DNA from: an uncultured Solirubrobacteraceae bacterium
GTDB lineage: Bacteria > Actinomycetota > Thermoleophilia > Solirubrobacterales > Solirubrobacteraceae
Assembly: GCA_955652215.1 (NCBI GenBank)
Contig: CATPAX010000132.1
Location: 1-6,894 of the forward strand
Direction of reading: 5' to 3'
Length of the DNA: 6,894 bases
Numbering within the stretch: the stretch's first letter is position 1; every line of letters begins with the position of its first letter. The translations under genes were made by a program, and so were the position numbers. The notes under the pieces are model-generated. The model worked only from the letters and a program-made list of their open reading frames with translations. It searched no databases and was not told the DNA's origin. Positions 1-6,117 of this stretch are shown here, piece after piece.

Positions 1-2
1 AC

Positions 3-227
3 TTCCCCGCGCCGCCACCGGGGCACGTCTACGAGGTGTGGCTCGGGCGCGCCGGACACGCGCCGGCGCCGACCAGCGCGCTGTTCAGCGTGACCGCGGC
101 GGGAACGGGCGATGTCGCGATTCCGGGTGACCTGCGTGGCGCCAGCGAGGTGCTGGTCACCCCCGAGCCCGACGGAGGCAGCCAGGCGCCCACCCACGCG
201 CCTGTCATCGTCGCGCAGCTGAGCTGA
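3..227 (+). CDS. Anti-sigma-K factor RskA, C-terminal domain (5' truncated)
   Basis: An open frame runs in from the left edge and ends at TGA 225-227, giving the last 74 residues of a protein. The pattern matches the extracytoplasmic C-terminal domain of RskA-type anti-sigma factors. It starts with a proline-rich entry and then YEVWLGRAGHAPAPTSALF, which corresponds to the family's YxxWL-G-x-PxPAGxF block. The end, VTPEPDGGSQAPTHAPVI, corresponds to the family's VTxEPxGGSxxPTxPVL block. In known systems this domain lies outside the membrane, and the N-terminal part (absent here, left of the window) binds an ECF sigma factor inside the cell. A sigma-K-like gene would therefore be expected just upstream. 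The GTG at 36 is internal to the domain and is not the start. The family call is firm; its partner is an inference. Confidence 0.82.
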   Translation, partial: FPAPPPGHVYEVWLGRAGHAPAPTSALFSVTAAGTGDVAIPGDLRGASEVLVTPEPDGGSQAPTHAPVIVAQLS

Positions 228-240
228 ATCACTCGGTAAC

Positions 241-258
241 CTCGAGATGTTCCTCGAG
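241..258. repeat. Small inverted repeat CTCGAG-N6-CTCGAG
   Basis: Two CTCGAG palindromes at 241-246 and 253-258 (each preceded by C, so also a 7-bp direct repeat) lie between the RskA stop and the epimerase start. They could pair as a 6-bp stem with a 6-nt loop. No T-tract follows, so this is a weak terminator candidate; it may equally be an operator or chance in G+C-rich DNA. Confidence 0.25.
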
Positions 259-275
259 CTCGGCCCACTTCCTAG

Positions 276-1193
276 ATGCGTGTAGCGGTCACCGGCGCCA
301 CCGGCCTGATCGGTAGAGCCCTGGTCAATGCTCTGTGCGCACGCGACGACACCGTCGTGGCGCTGACCCGCGATCCCCACGGCGCCCGCTCGGCGCTTAC
401 CGGCGCCGAGCTGTTCGCATGGCCCGATCCTCAGCACGCCCCTCCCCCCTCCGCCTCCCTCGACGGGGCCGATGCGGTAGTCCATCTCCTCGGCGAGCCG
501 GTCGCCCAGCGGTGGACCGAGGAGGCAAAGCGGGAGATCCGCGACTCGCGCGTGCTGAGCACCCAGTCGCTCGTGGCTGGGCTGAACGCTCTACCGGACG
601 ACCGCCGGCCGGCGGTCTTGGTCTCCCAGTCGGCAACGGGCTACTACGGGCCCCGAGGGGACGAAGAGCTCGACGAGCTATCACCTCCCGGCGACGATTT
701 CCTGGCGGACGTCACCAAAGAGTGGGAGCGCGAAGCTTCAGCCGCACCGCTGGCGAGGGTCGTGAGGACGCGGACGGGCGTGGTGATCGCTCCCGAGGGA
801 GGAGCTCTGGCGAAGATGCTGCCGCCGTTCCGGCTCGGACTCGGCGGTCCGGTCGCCGGCGGAAAGCAGTACGTCCCCTGGATCCACCTGCGTGACGTCG
901 TCGGAGGGCTGTTGCGGTGCATCGACGACGGTCGCGCGATGGGGCCGGTCAATTTGACAGCTCCGAATCCGGTCACCAATGCCGAGCTCTCCCGCGTGCT
1001 CGGGCGAGTTCTGCACCGCCCGGCGGTGATGCCGGTTCCTGGCGTCGCGCTGCGGCTGCTCTACGGTGAGATGGCCTCGATCGTGACCACCGGCCAGCGC
1101 CCGTTACCCCAACGCCTGAACGAGCTTGGCTACGCCTTCAAGTTCACCGACGTCGAGCCGGCGCTGCGCGACGTCCTGGACACGCCTGCCTAG
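276..1193 (+). CDS. TIGR01777 family NAD(P)-binding epimerase (SDR39U1/YfcH-like)
   Basis: This 305-residue protein has the family's usual length. It belongs to the atypical/extended short-chain dehydrogenase group TIGR01777, whose members (YfcH, SDR39U1) are predicted NAD(P)-dependent sugar epimerases or reductases with no settled substrate. Visible landmarks are the Rossmann loop TGATGLIG at residues 6-13, DAVVHLLGEPVAQRW at 66-80, SRVLST at 91-96, the active-site strand SQSATGYYG at 117-125, FLADVTKEWE at 142-151, RTGVV at 166-170, GGKQYVPWIHLRD at 195-207 and NLTAPNPVTNAE at 226-237. The C-terminal DUF1731-type tail (about 248-300) is also present. The tyrosine pair Y123/Y124 has no lysine four residues on, as is common in this group. 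The ATG at 276 sits only six codons before the Rossmann glycines, which fixes the start, although no Shine-Dalgarno precedes it. It is likely cytoplasmic and not obviously co-transcribed with the RskA gene 48 bp upstream. Confidence 0.9.
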   Translation: MRVAVTGATGLIGRALVNALCARDDTVVALTRDPHGARSALTGAELFAWPDPQHAPPPSASLDGADAVVHLLGEPVAQRWTEEAKREIRDSRVLSTQSLVAGLNALPDDRRPAVLVSQSATGYYGPRGDEELDELSPPGDDFLADVTKEWEREASAAPLARVVRTRTGVVIAPEGGALAKMLPPFRLGLGGPVAGGKQYVPWIHLRDVVGGLLRCIDDGRAMGPVNLTAPNPVTNAELSRVLGRVLHRPAVMPVPGVALRLLYGEMASIVTTGQRPLPQRLNELGYAFKFTDVEPALRDVLDTPA

Positions 1194-1307
1194 CGGGCCT
1201 ATGGGTACTAGCGCCTCAGTTGTCCCGGGCTCGCATTTCGATGAGAGTTTCGACCGCGGCCGAAACGGCACCGTGAAGATTCTGTGACTGCTCGGTACCA
1301 AAACCCG

Positions 1308-1496
1308 CTAGCGAAACCAGGCGAGCAGGTAGCCCAGCATGGCGACCACAAACCAGCCCAGGGTCGCGAGCCCGAGCGCGATCGCGCCGTTCAGGTTGCC
1401 GAGCGCCAGCGCGGCGATCGTGGCCTTGTGGTTCTCGCCGAAACATTCACCTTCACAACTGGCGCGCGATCTCCTAACCGATACCGGTATTCGCAC
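1308..1496 (-). CDS. Small one-helix membrane ORF, possibly a gene remnant
   Basis: This open frame has 62 codons from a GTG at 1496 to TAG at 1308-1310. I recognise no family. The last 40 or so residues look genuinely coding: third positions are almost all G or C, and they contain a continuous hydrophobic helix (ALGLATLGWFVVAMLGYLLAW) ending in a single Arg. The first 20 codons lack that codon bias and overlap, in another frame, the broken SDR start. The GTG is therefore doubtful, and the real 5' end may have been deleted. A frame ending at 1216-1218 continues with coding-like sequence (residues GTEQSQNLHGAVSAAVETL) after a -1 shift near 1310, so the original protein may have been longer. 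It could be a free-standing small membrane protein or the 3' stub of a larger one. Confidence 0.3.
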   Translation of the reverse strand: MRIPVSVRRSRASCEGECFGENHKATIAALALGNLNGAIALGLATLGWFVVAMLGYLLAWFR

Positions 1497-1524
1497 CGGT
1501 GACGACCGCAGTGAGATTGGACAT
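1453..1524 (-). pseudogene. Short-chain dehydrogenase (SDR) 5' remnant, stop-interrupted
   Basis: Read from an ATG at 1522-1524 on the minus strand, the codons give MSNLTAVVTGANTGIG, then TAG (1474-1476), then EIARQL, then TGA (1453-1455). The first part is the classic N-terminus of a classical SDR: beta-strand 1 followed by the nucleotide-binding TGxxxGIG. EIARQL is the normal start of helix 1, where the interrupted position is usually K, R or another ordinary residue. TAG could arise from AAG, CAG or GAG by one substitution. After EIARQL the SDR pattern is lost completely: there is no helix 1/strand 2 continuation, no NNAG and no YxxxK. A GGGAGG at 1536-1541, 11 nt upstream of the ATG, could be the old ribosome binding site. 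This looks like a gene that lost all but about 22 codons, with the deletion joining it to the membrane ORF frame next to it. It was too short to show as a normal ORF. Confidence 0.72.
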
Positions 1525-1669
1525 GAGCCTCAGGGCCTCCCGAGCCGGCGCCTCAGACCGGCGTGCTCGCTTTCGAGCCGGCCACTACGCTCCATGGTCG
1601 CCGGCCGCAGCGTGCTACTTGCCGCGGACGCCCTCCACATTTGACGTCAGACGGACCCGCGGATCGCGT

Positions 1670-1812
1670 TCACCACACGTGCTTGAGCAAGCTCCCGAGT
1701 CCTCCGACAACGCCTTTCAGCAGCCCGCCAACGCCGGCACCCAGGCCGCCGAGCCCTCGGGCTAGACCTCCGATTAAGCCCGTGGAGTGACCGAATACCC
1801 GTGATTGGCTCC
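1670..1812 (-). other. Gly/Leu-rich open frame overlapping the LtrA 3' end (-1 frame)
   Basis: In the frame -1 to LtrA, the minus strand stays open past the LtrA TAA (1774-1776) to a TGA at 1670-1672. It encodes a striking glycine/leucine/valine-rich segment (GLIGGLARGLGGLGAGVG followed by GLLKGVVGGLGSLLKHVW). There is no ATG, GTG or TTG in this frame near its beginning, so it does not look like a free gene. It would be joined to LtrA by a -1 shift at the CCCGGGGG run (1811-1818 on the plus strand), either ribosomal or through a one-base indel in the genome or assembly. A GGAGGT at 1766-1771 (minus) has no start codon at a useful distance. It may be a lost or alternative LtrA C-terminal extension, or chance. 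Confidence 0.3.
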
Positions 1813-2976
1813 CCCGGGACGCGATGCTTGCAACCCGGCCGCGTTTGCCTCTAGTGGGACGCGCCGCTCGAGCATGATCGCGATCGCGACGATCGCGGTC
1901 GTGACCGCCAGGGCCGCGACAGCCGACACGGTCGTCGCAACCGGGACCGCGAGCAGCACCACAACCGCTCCGAGCGTCTGCCGCCATCGGCGGCGCAAGC
2001 CCAGGGTCCAGCGGAACCATGCGTCGCCCGCGAGGAACAGCGCCGCACCACCGCCGAGCGTGAACGCGCGCCCAGCGTCGAGCGCCGACGACGGGTGGGC
2101 CACAGCCACTCGCAGTCCCACCGCCGCGAACACGACGCCGAGCAGCATCACGTAGTGGGCGTAACCGAAACCGACGAACGCCTTGCGGACGCGGTCGGCC
2201 CCGATCGCGCTCCTGAAGGCCCTCTCGACGACCTCGGTTCCTTCGCCAAAGTATGTCCACCACAGCTCGGCGGAGAAGATCAATGCCAGCACGGCGACCA
2301 CCACAAGTCGAAGGTCTATCGGCAAGCCCCGGGCTCCGATCCCGGTGGCGACGACCGACTCGCCGATTGCGATCAGCACGAGCAGGCCGTGGCGCTCGAC
2401 GAAGTGGGTTGGGCCGATCTGAAAGCCCTCGCCGGCATGGGTGCCAAACCACAGGTACAGAACAACGGCGCTCCACACGATTGCCTGGGCCTCGCCCCCG
2501 AATGCCCCTGATACGAGGACCGCGATCGCGGTCAGGAGATTCCCGGGCGCCAACTCGCGCATCGCAGCGGAGGAGCTCTCGCCGGCCTGGCTGACGTAGA
2601 GGACCGCGTGGATCACGTTGATCACCAGGTACGCGATGCCGAACGTCAGCCCGGTCCCCGCGAATGCATCCGGAATCGAGATCGCCAGCACCAGATAACC
2701 CGCCATCGCACCGAGCAGCAACGCCTGGCGCCGCGCGCCTTCGGCCGGGACGGCGTTGGTCAGCCATGCGTAGCCGTCGTACATCCAGAAGATCAGCCCG
2801 AGCATCAAGACCACGTGCCAGACCGCGGCCCATGTCAGCCGCGTCGCCAGCAGCGAGGTGAGCTGCGTGATCGTGAATACGAACACGAGGTCGAAGAACA
2901 GCTCGAGCGGAGTAACGCGGGCGACCGGATCCGCGCCCGCGTCGTTTCGGATCATGGATTCCTCGGGTTCACTCAT
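1774..2976 (-). CDS. ltrA: Low temperature requirement A (LtrA) family membrane protein
   Basis: This 400-residue, strongly hydrophobic protein has about ten membrane segments, the normal size for LtrA-family proteins. The name comes from a Listeria locus needed for growth in the cold; the biochemical role is unknown. The N-terminal signature VTPLELFFDLVFVFTITQL is at residues 21-39, with the conserved acidic residues E25 and D29. The second signature, HFVERHGLLVLIAIGES, is at 191-207 with E194, R195, E206 and S207. An arginine-rich loop (about 322-333) precedes the last hydrophobic segments, and the tail after 371 is polar. ATG 2974-2976 is listed as the start, with a TAGGGT -10-like hexamer 11 nt upstream. 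A second in-frame ATG (codon 8, 2953-2955) has AGGA four nt ahead and may be the true or additional start, since homology begins only near residue 20. The gene diverges from GH5 across 72 bp. Confidence 0.9.
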   Translation of the reverse strand: MSEPEESMIRNDAGADPVARVTPLELFFDLVFVFTITQLTSLLATRLTWAAVWHVVLMLGLIFWMYDGYAWLTNAVPAEGARRQALLLGAMAGYLVLAISIPDAFAGTGLTFGIAYLVINVIHAVLYVSQAGESSSAAMRELAPGNLLTAIAVLVSGAFGGEAQAIVWSAVVLYLWFGTHAGEGFQIGPTHFVERHGLLVLIAIGESVVATGIGARGLPIDLRLVVVAVLALIFSAELWWTYFGEGTEVVERAFRSAIGADRVRKAFVGFGYAHYVMLLGVVFAAVGLRVAVAHPSSALDAGRAFTLGGGAALFLAGDAWFRWTLGLRRRWRQTLGAVVVLLAVPVATTVSAVAALAVTTAIVAIAIMLERRVPLEANAAGLQASRPGGANHGYSVTPRA

Positions 2977-2987
2977 GGTCGCGTCCG

Positions 2988-2993
2988 ACCCTA
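2988..2993 (-). promoter_or_regulatory. Candidate -10 element for the LtrA gene
   Basis: TAGGGT on the minus strand fits the TANNNT actinobacterial -10 pattern and lies 11 nt upstream of the first ATG, predicting an RNA that starts only a few bases before it. The -35 region 17 bp further up (GTCAAA) is poor. This supports near-leaderless transcription from the first ATG but is weak on its own. Confidence 0.3.
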
Positions 2994-3006
2994 TCTGTCC
3001 GCTTGG

Positions 3007-3019
3007 GCGGTTTGACCGC
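3007..3019. promoter_or_regulatory. Inverted repeat GCGGT-TTG-ACCGC over the GH5 -35
   Basis: A perfect 5-bp inverted repeat with a 3-bp centre sits in the divergent LtrA/GH5 intergenic region and overlaps the proposed GH5 -35 (TTGACC, 3012-3017). A repressor bound here could control GH5, and possibly LtrA from the other side. Five-bp arms are short, so chance in G+C-rich DNA remains possible. Confidence 0.3.
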
Positions 3020-3040
3020 GGCCGGCCCAGGGCGTAGCGT
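3012..3040 (+). promoter_or_regulatory. Sigma-70-type promoter for GH5, leaderless layout
   Basis: TTGACC (3012-3017) and TAGCGT (3035-3040) are separated by exactly 17 bp and match the -35 consensus at five of six positions and the -10 TANNNT pattern. Only 8 nt separate the -10 from the GTG at 3049, so transcription would start at or next to the start codon. That explains why no Shine-Dalgarno is visible before this gene. Leaderless mRNAs are common in Actinobacteria. Confidence 0.5.
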
Positions 3041-3048
3041 CGCGCCTC

Positions 3049-4932
3049 GTGAACTCTCTCGCGCTACGGGCAATCGCAGCCTTGAGGAGTTGGACGTTCC
3101 TGGCAATTGCGGCTGCGGGGATTCTCGCGGGAACTCCCGCCTCGGCGACGGTCCTTGCCTCTACCATTGCGCCGCACGCTCCGATGGCAGTACTGGCGCA
3201 TGCCGGGCGCTGGATCACGGACGCCAGCGGCCGCGTCGTGATCCTCCACGGGATCAACCTGGTCTACAAACGTCCGCCGTATTACCCCGCCACGACGGGT
3301 TTCGGCGATGACGACGCCGCGCTCCTTTCACGGATCGGCTTCAACGCCGTACGCGTGGGGGTCATCTGGAAAGCGCTCGAGCCCGCCCCGGGGGTCTTCG
3401 ACGACGCCTACCTCGCCCGGATCGCGGGGACGGTCCGGACGCTCGCCCGCCACGGCATCGTGTCGCTCCTCGACTTCCACCAGGACCTTCTGAACGAGCG
3501 CTTCCAGGGGGAGGGGTTTCCCGACTGGGCGATCCAGGACGGTGGCCTTCCTAACCCGAGGCTCGGGTTCCCGGGTAACTACGAGGGCAATCCGGCGCTT
3601 CAGCACGCCTTTGACGAGTTCTGGGCCAACGCGCCTGGGCCAGGCGGGGTCGGGCTCCAGGGTCGCTACGCCGTCGCCTGGCGGCACGTTGCTGCGCGGT
3701 TCGCCGGGGACCAGAGCGTGCTCGGCTACGAGCTGCTCAACGAGCCGTTCCCCGGCACGCCATTCGCGACCTGCGCCGCGGCCGCAGGCTGTCCGGCGTT
3801 CGATGCGAAGCTCACGGCGTTTAACCGCAGAGTCGCCACGGCGATCCGGGCTGTCGATCGGCGGCACCTGATCTTCTACGAGCCCAACGTGGTGTTCGAC
3901 TTCGGTGCCGCGACGGACACGGGCAGACTCGGCGAGGGGCCTGCGGGCTTCGCCTTCCACGACTATTGCTTTCAGATCGCACCGAACGGGTGCCCCAGCG
4001 AGCCTCGCGTCTTCGCGAATGCGCTCGGCCACGTCAAGCAGACACGCGAGGCGCTGCTGCTGACCGAGTTCGGATCTACCCCGTACGCCGGCGATCTCGC
4101 CGGGATGGTCGCGCGCGCGGACCGCGACATGGTCCCCTGGCTCGAGTGGTCCTACTGCCCATGCGGCGACCCGACGGGCGCGACCCCCGACCCACTGGTC
4201 TTCGACCCCGCGAGACCTCCGCGCGGAGCGAACCTTGGCTCACTGGCTCTCGGCACTCTCGTCGAGCCGTATCCCGAGCTGGTCGCCGGCACCCCGCGGT
4301 CGTGGAGCTTTGACCGCGCCACCCGGGTCTTCCGCCTGCGCTACAGGACGTCGCGCGTCGCCGGCGGAGGCTCGTTCACTACGGGGTCGGTCACCGTCGT
4401 GGCCATCCCCAGCTTCGTCTATGGCTACCGGTACGCCGTGAGCGTGCGCGGCGGCGCGATCGTCTCCTCACGGGGCAGCCCGCTGCTTGAGATCTCGCCC
4501 TGTCACGGAGCACGGGCTGTGTCGGTGTTAGTGCGGGCCCGGGGCGCCAGCAGCGCATCGTGCGTGGCCAGACGACCCTCAGCTGTGCGGGACCGAGAGC
4601 ATCGCGACGCTCCCCGGCGCGACGGTGACGACATAACGATGCTGGATCGGCTCGAGCGAGACGGTCGACGGCGCGCCTGGCAGAACCCCGGTCGGCGTCT
4701 CCGTGCCGAAGCTCTGTCCGGCGATCGTGACCCCGTTGGTCGCGCTGAGGCGCGGCGCCACCAACCGCTCGAGCGTCCCACTGCTGCTTACGGTGGGCGG
4801 CTGGAGCGCAACCGTCACGGCATGGGTCGGAGAATCATTGATCAGGACGACCCGCACTATGCCCTTGACGCCTCGTGTCGCCCACACGCGCAGGGTGTTG
4901 CCGTTACCGGCGGGTGCGTAGGTTCGCAATAG
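3049..4932 (+). CDS. Secreted GH5 glycosidase, endoglycoceramidase-like, with antisense C-terminal extension
   Basis: This is a retaining glycoside hydrolase of family 5, closest in pattern to bacterial endoglycoceramidases, which cut the glycan from the ceramide of glycosphingolipids. Residues 1-33 are a signal peptide (basic start, hydrophobic core, ASA before the cut). The TIM-barrel runs from about 52 to 370: GRVVILHGINLVYK (61-74), NAVRVGVIWKALEP (99-112), DFHQDLLNERFQGEGFPDW (142-160), ELLNEPFPGT with acid/base E232, FHDYC (303-307), LLTEFG with nucleophile E340, and WLEWSY. Both glutamates lie close to the numbers reported for Rhodococcus EGC II. A beta-sandwich C-domain (about 405-495) follows, starting VEPYPELVAGTPRSW. 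Homology ends near residue 498, normal for the family. The remaining 129 residues are Arg/Asp-rich, and most are antisense to GH79 (354-bp overlap), suggesting a lost stop or frameshift: a TAG lies one frame over at 4529-4531. GTG start; leaderless promoter. The substrate could also be another glycolipid or beta-glucan. Confidence 0.85.
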   Translation: MNSLALRAIAALRSWTFLAIAAAGILAGTPASATVLASTIAPHAPMAVLAHAGRWITDASGRVVILHGINLVYKRPPYYPATTGFGDDDAALLSRIGFNAVRVGVIWKALEPAPGVFDDAYLARIAGTVRTLARHGIVSLLDFHQDLLNERFQGEGFPDWAIQDGGLPNPRLGFPGNYEGNPALQHAFDEFWANAPGPGGVGLQGRYAVAWRHVAARFAGDQSVLGYELLNEPFPGTPFATCAAAAGCPAFDAKLTAFNRRVATAIRAVDRRHLIFYEPNVVFDFGAATDTGRLGEGPAGFAFHDYCFQIAPNGCPSEPRVFANALGHVKQTREALLLTEFGSTPYAGDLAGMVARADRDMVPWLEWSYCPCGDPTGATPDPLVFDPARPPRGANLGSLALGTLVEPYPELVAGTPRSWSFDRATRVFRLRYRTSRVAGGGSFTTGSVTVVAIPSFVYGYRYAVSVRGGAIVSSRGSPLLEISPCHGARAVSVLVRARGASSASCVARRPSAVRDREHRDAPRRDGDDITMLDRLERDGRRRAWQNPGRRLRAEALSGDRDPVGRAEARRHQPLERPTAAYGGRLERNRHGMGRRIIDQDDPHYALDASCRPHAQGVAVTGGCVGSQ

Positions 4933-6096
4933 GCGGGAACCGGGCGGGGCGGCGCGGGTGAACATCAGCAGCCCGTAGTACATGGGCGCGACGTGGGCCT
5001 CCCAGGCTCCGTGCGAATGGAAGAACGCAAACGGTGCGTATAGCGCATTCGCGAACGTGTGGACGTTGACTCCGTCGACACCGACCTGCGCCATGTGGAA
5101 CAGGGTGTCCAGCGACCAGAGCGCAGCGGCAAACGTGTTCGAGACCCCCCGCGCGCCGCCGCACGAGACGCTGTTCAGCTCATCCGCTCGGAACTGCAGG
5201 CCATGAGCGTGTGCGACCGCGACGGCTGCCGCGAGGCTCGCGGCCGGTCCGATCGCGGCGTCCAGCGAGAGCAGATTTGGAATCGTTGGGTAGGTGGGCG
5301 AGGTACGGCTCGTGTAGCAGCGGTGAAGCGGATAGCGGTGGAAGGTCACGATCCGGACGCGCGGGTTGGCGTCGAGGTACTGATTCAGGCCGTCGAGCCA
5401 CTGCGAGGCACCCGACGCCGGCCCCACGAGCGGCACCCCGCGCGGCAGCACCGACGCGATCGAGGAGTAGTCGCTGAGAAACGAGCGAAATCCGTAGTCC
5501 GCCCGACGGCCGAACACGCTGACGCCGCTGCTGTTCGTATACCAGCCGATCGTTCCGTAGACCTCCGGCTCGTTCCCGAGTTCGAATCCCGCGATCAAGC
5601 CTCGGCCGATGCCGTGAAGCAGCGCCAGCGCCTCCGTACGCGCGATCGCCGTGCTGTCGGCCTCGAAGTTGATGCCGAGGATCAGCCGGGCCCCCATCGC
5701 CATGGCGGTCGCCCGAGTCACCGCAAGCCATCGGGGGTTGAGCGCGTAGTGGACCCCGCCCGGCTTTGCGACGCCCGGAGTGGGCCACCAGGTCCAGTCC
5801 GTGGTGTCTCCCCCGAACCGGATCACCGGTGAGGCCCCGGCGGTCAGGCCGCGGACGAGTGCGATGAACGTCGGGTTCGGCGCCGCCGGGTGAAAACCGA
5901 AGTACGCCAGCGAGGCCCAGTATTCGATCGAGAAGCCGACGAATCCTGGGCGGACCGGCTGGCTCGTCGGCACCCCCGTGACCTCGACGCGCACGGCGCC
6001 CCTCGGGATCGTCAGCGCAGCGTCCGAGTCTGAGGTGGCAAACGGGTCGCTCAGGAGAACCGCAGCGGCAACGACCGCTAAACCAGCGAGCCCCAA
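4579..6096 (-). CDS. Exported GH79 glycoside hydrolase (heparanase/beta-glucuronidase-like)
   Basis: This is a retaining hydrolase of glycoside hydrolase family 79, whose members remove beta-linked glucuronic acid or related sugars from glycosaminoglycans, arabinogalactan proteins or flavonoids. About 500 residues is normal length. Landmarks are GFSIEYW (54-60), VIRFGGDTTDWTWW (91-104), FELGNEPEVYG (171-181) with acid/base E176, TFHRYPLHRC (251-260), RADELNSVSCGG (303-314) with nucleophile E306, then VSNTFAAALWSLD (318-330). A beta-domain (about 385-505) ends in RYVVTVAPGSVAMLSVP, the usual GH79 finish. The start is uncertain. TTG 6094-6096 gives MGLAGLAVVAAAVLL, a signal sequence with no positive charge. 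The same frame is open 24 nt further up to a CTG (6118-6120) that would add LKPSVIRA, supplying Lys and Arg for a proper signal n-region. Either way the protein should be exported. It converges on GH5, and the two may act on related glycans. Confidence 0.85.
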   Translation of the reverse strand: MGLAGLAVVAAAVLLSDPFATSDSDAALTIPRGAVRVEVTGVPTSQPVRPGFVGFSIEYWASLAYFGFHPAAPNPTFIALVRGLTAGASPVIRFGGDTTDWTWWPTPGVAKPGGVHYALNPRWLAVTRATAMAMGARLILGINFEADSTAIARTEALALLHGIGRGLIAGFELGNEPEVYGTIGWYTNSSGVSVFGRRADYGFRSFLSDYSSIASVLPRGVPLVGPASGASQWLDGLNQYLDANPRVRIVTFHRYPLHRCYTSRTSPTYPTIPNLLSLDAAIGPAASLAAAVAVAHAHGLQFRADELNSVSCGGARGVSNTFAAALWSLDTLFHMAQVGVDGVNVHTFANALYAPFAFFHSHGAWEAHVAPMYYGLLMFTRAAPPGSRLLRTYAPAGNGNTLRVWATRGVKGIVRVVLINDSPTHAVTVALQPPTVSSSGTLERLVAPRLSATNGVTIAGQSFGTETPTGVLPGAPSTVSLEPIQHRYVVTVAPGSVAMLSVPHS

Positions 6097-6117
6097 CGCC
6101 CGGATAACCGAAGGCTT

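Larger units (their letters stand above)
1194..1773. other. Gene-poor stretch with minus-strand gene debris
   Basis: No intact, recognisable gene lies between the epimerase stop and the LtrA stop. On the minus strand it holds a broken SDR 5' end, a one-helix membrane ORF and a Gly/Leu-rich open frame, listed separately. 1194-1307 contains a weak hairpin GTTTCG-N8-CGAAAC (1247-1266) without a T-run. A minus-strand frame ending at TGA 1216-1218 has a plausible coding-like tail (GTEQSQNLHGAVSAAVETL...) that I cannot assign. 1525-1669 shows nothing beyond a TGACGTCA palindrome at 1642-1649, probably chance. The run of decayed pieces suggests deletion-prone, non-essential DNA. Confidence 0.55.

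Noticed and set aside
335..895. 186-codon plus-strand frame inside the epimerase
   Set aside because: Arg-rich alternative frame of a well-recognised TIGR01777 gene.
1481..1500. ATACCGGTAT palindrome and a second ACCGGT 12 bp away
   Set aside because: Both are explained as codons of the repeated ACC GGT (Thr-Gly) in the SDR nucleotide-binding motif.
1642..1649. TGACGTCA palindrome
   Set aside because: An isolated 8-mer with no nearby gene start on either strand; expected by chance.
1819..2833. Long minus-strand frame inside the LtrA gene (most of the frame ending at 1670)
   Set aside because: Arg/Gly/Asp-rich shadow of LtrA in the -1 frame, with no domain pattern; only its last part, beyond the LtrA stop, is worth noting.
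3328..4032. 234-codon minus-strand frame opposite GH5
   Set aside because: Shadow frame of a gene with clear GH5 motifs; composition is typical antisense (Arg, Glu, Val, Pro) with no motif.
5059..5832. 257-codon plus-strand frame opposite GH79
   Set aside because: Antisense shadow; GH79 catalytic motifs on the other strand are decisive.
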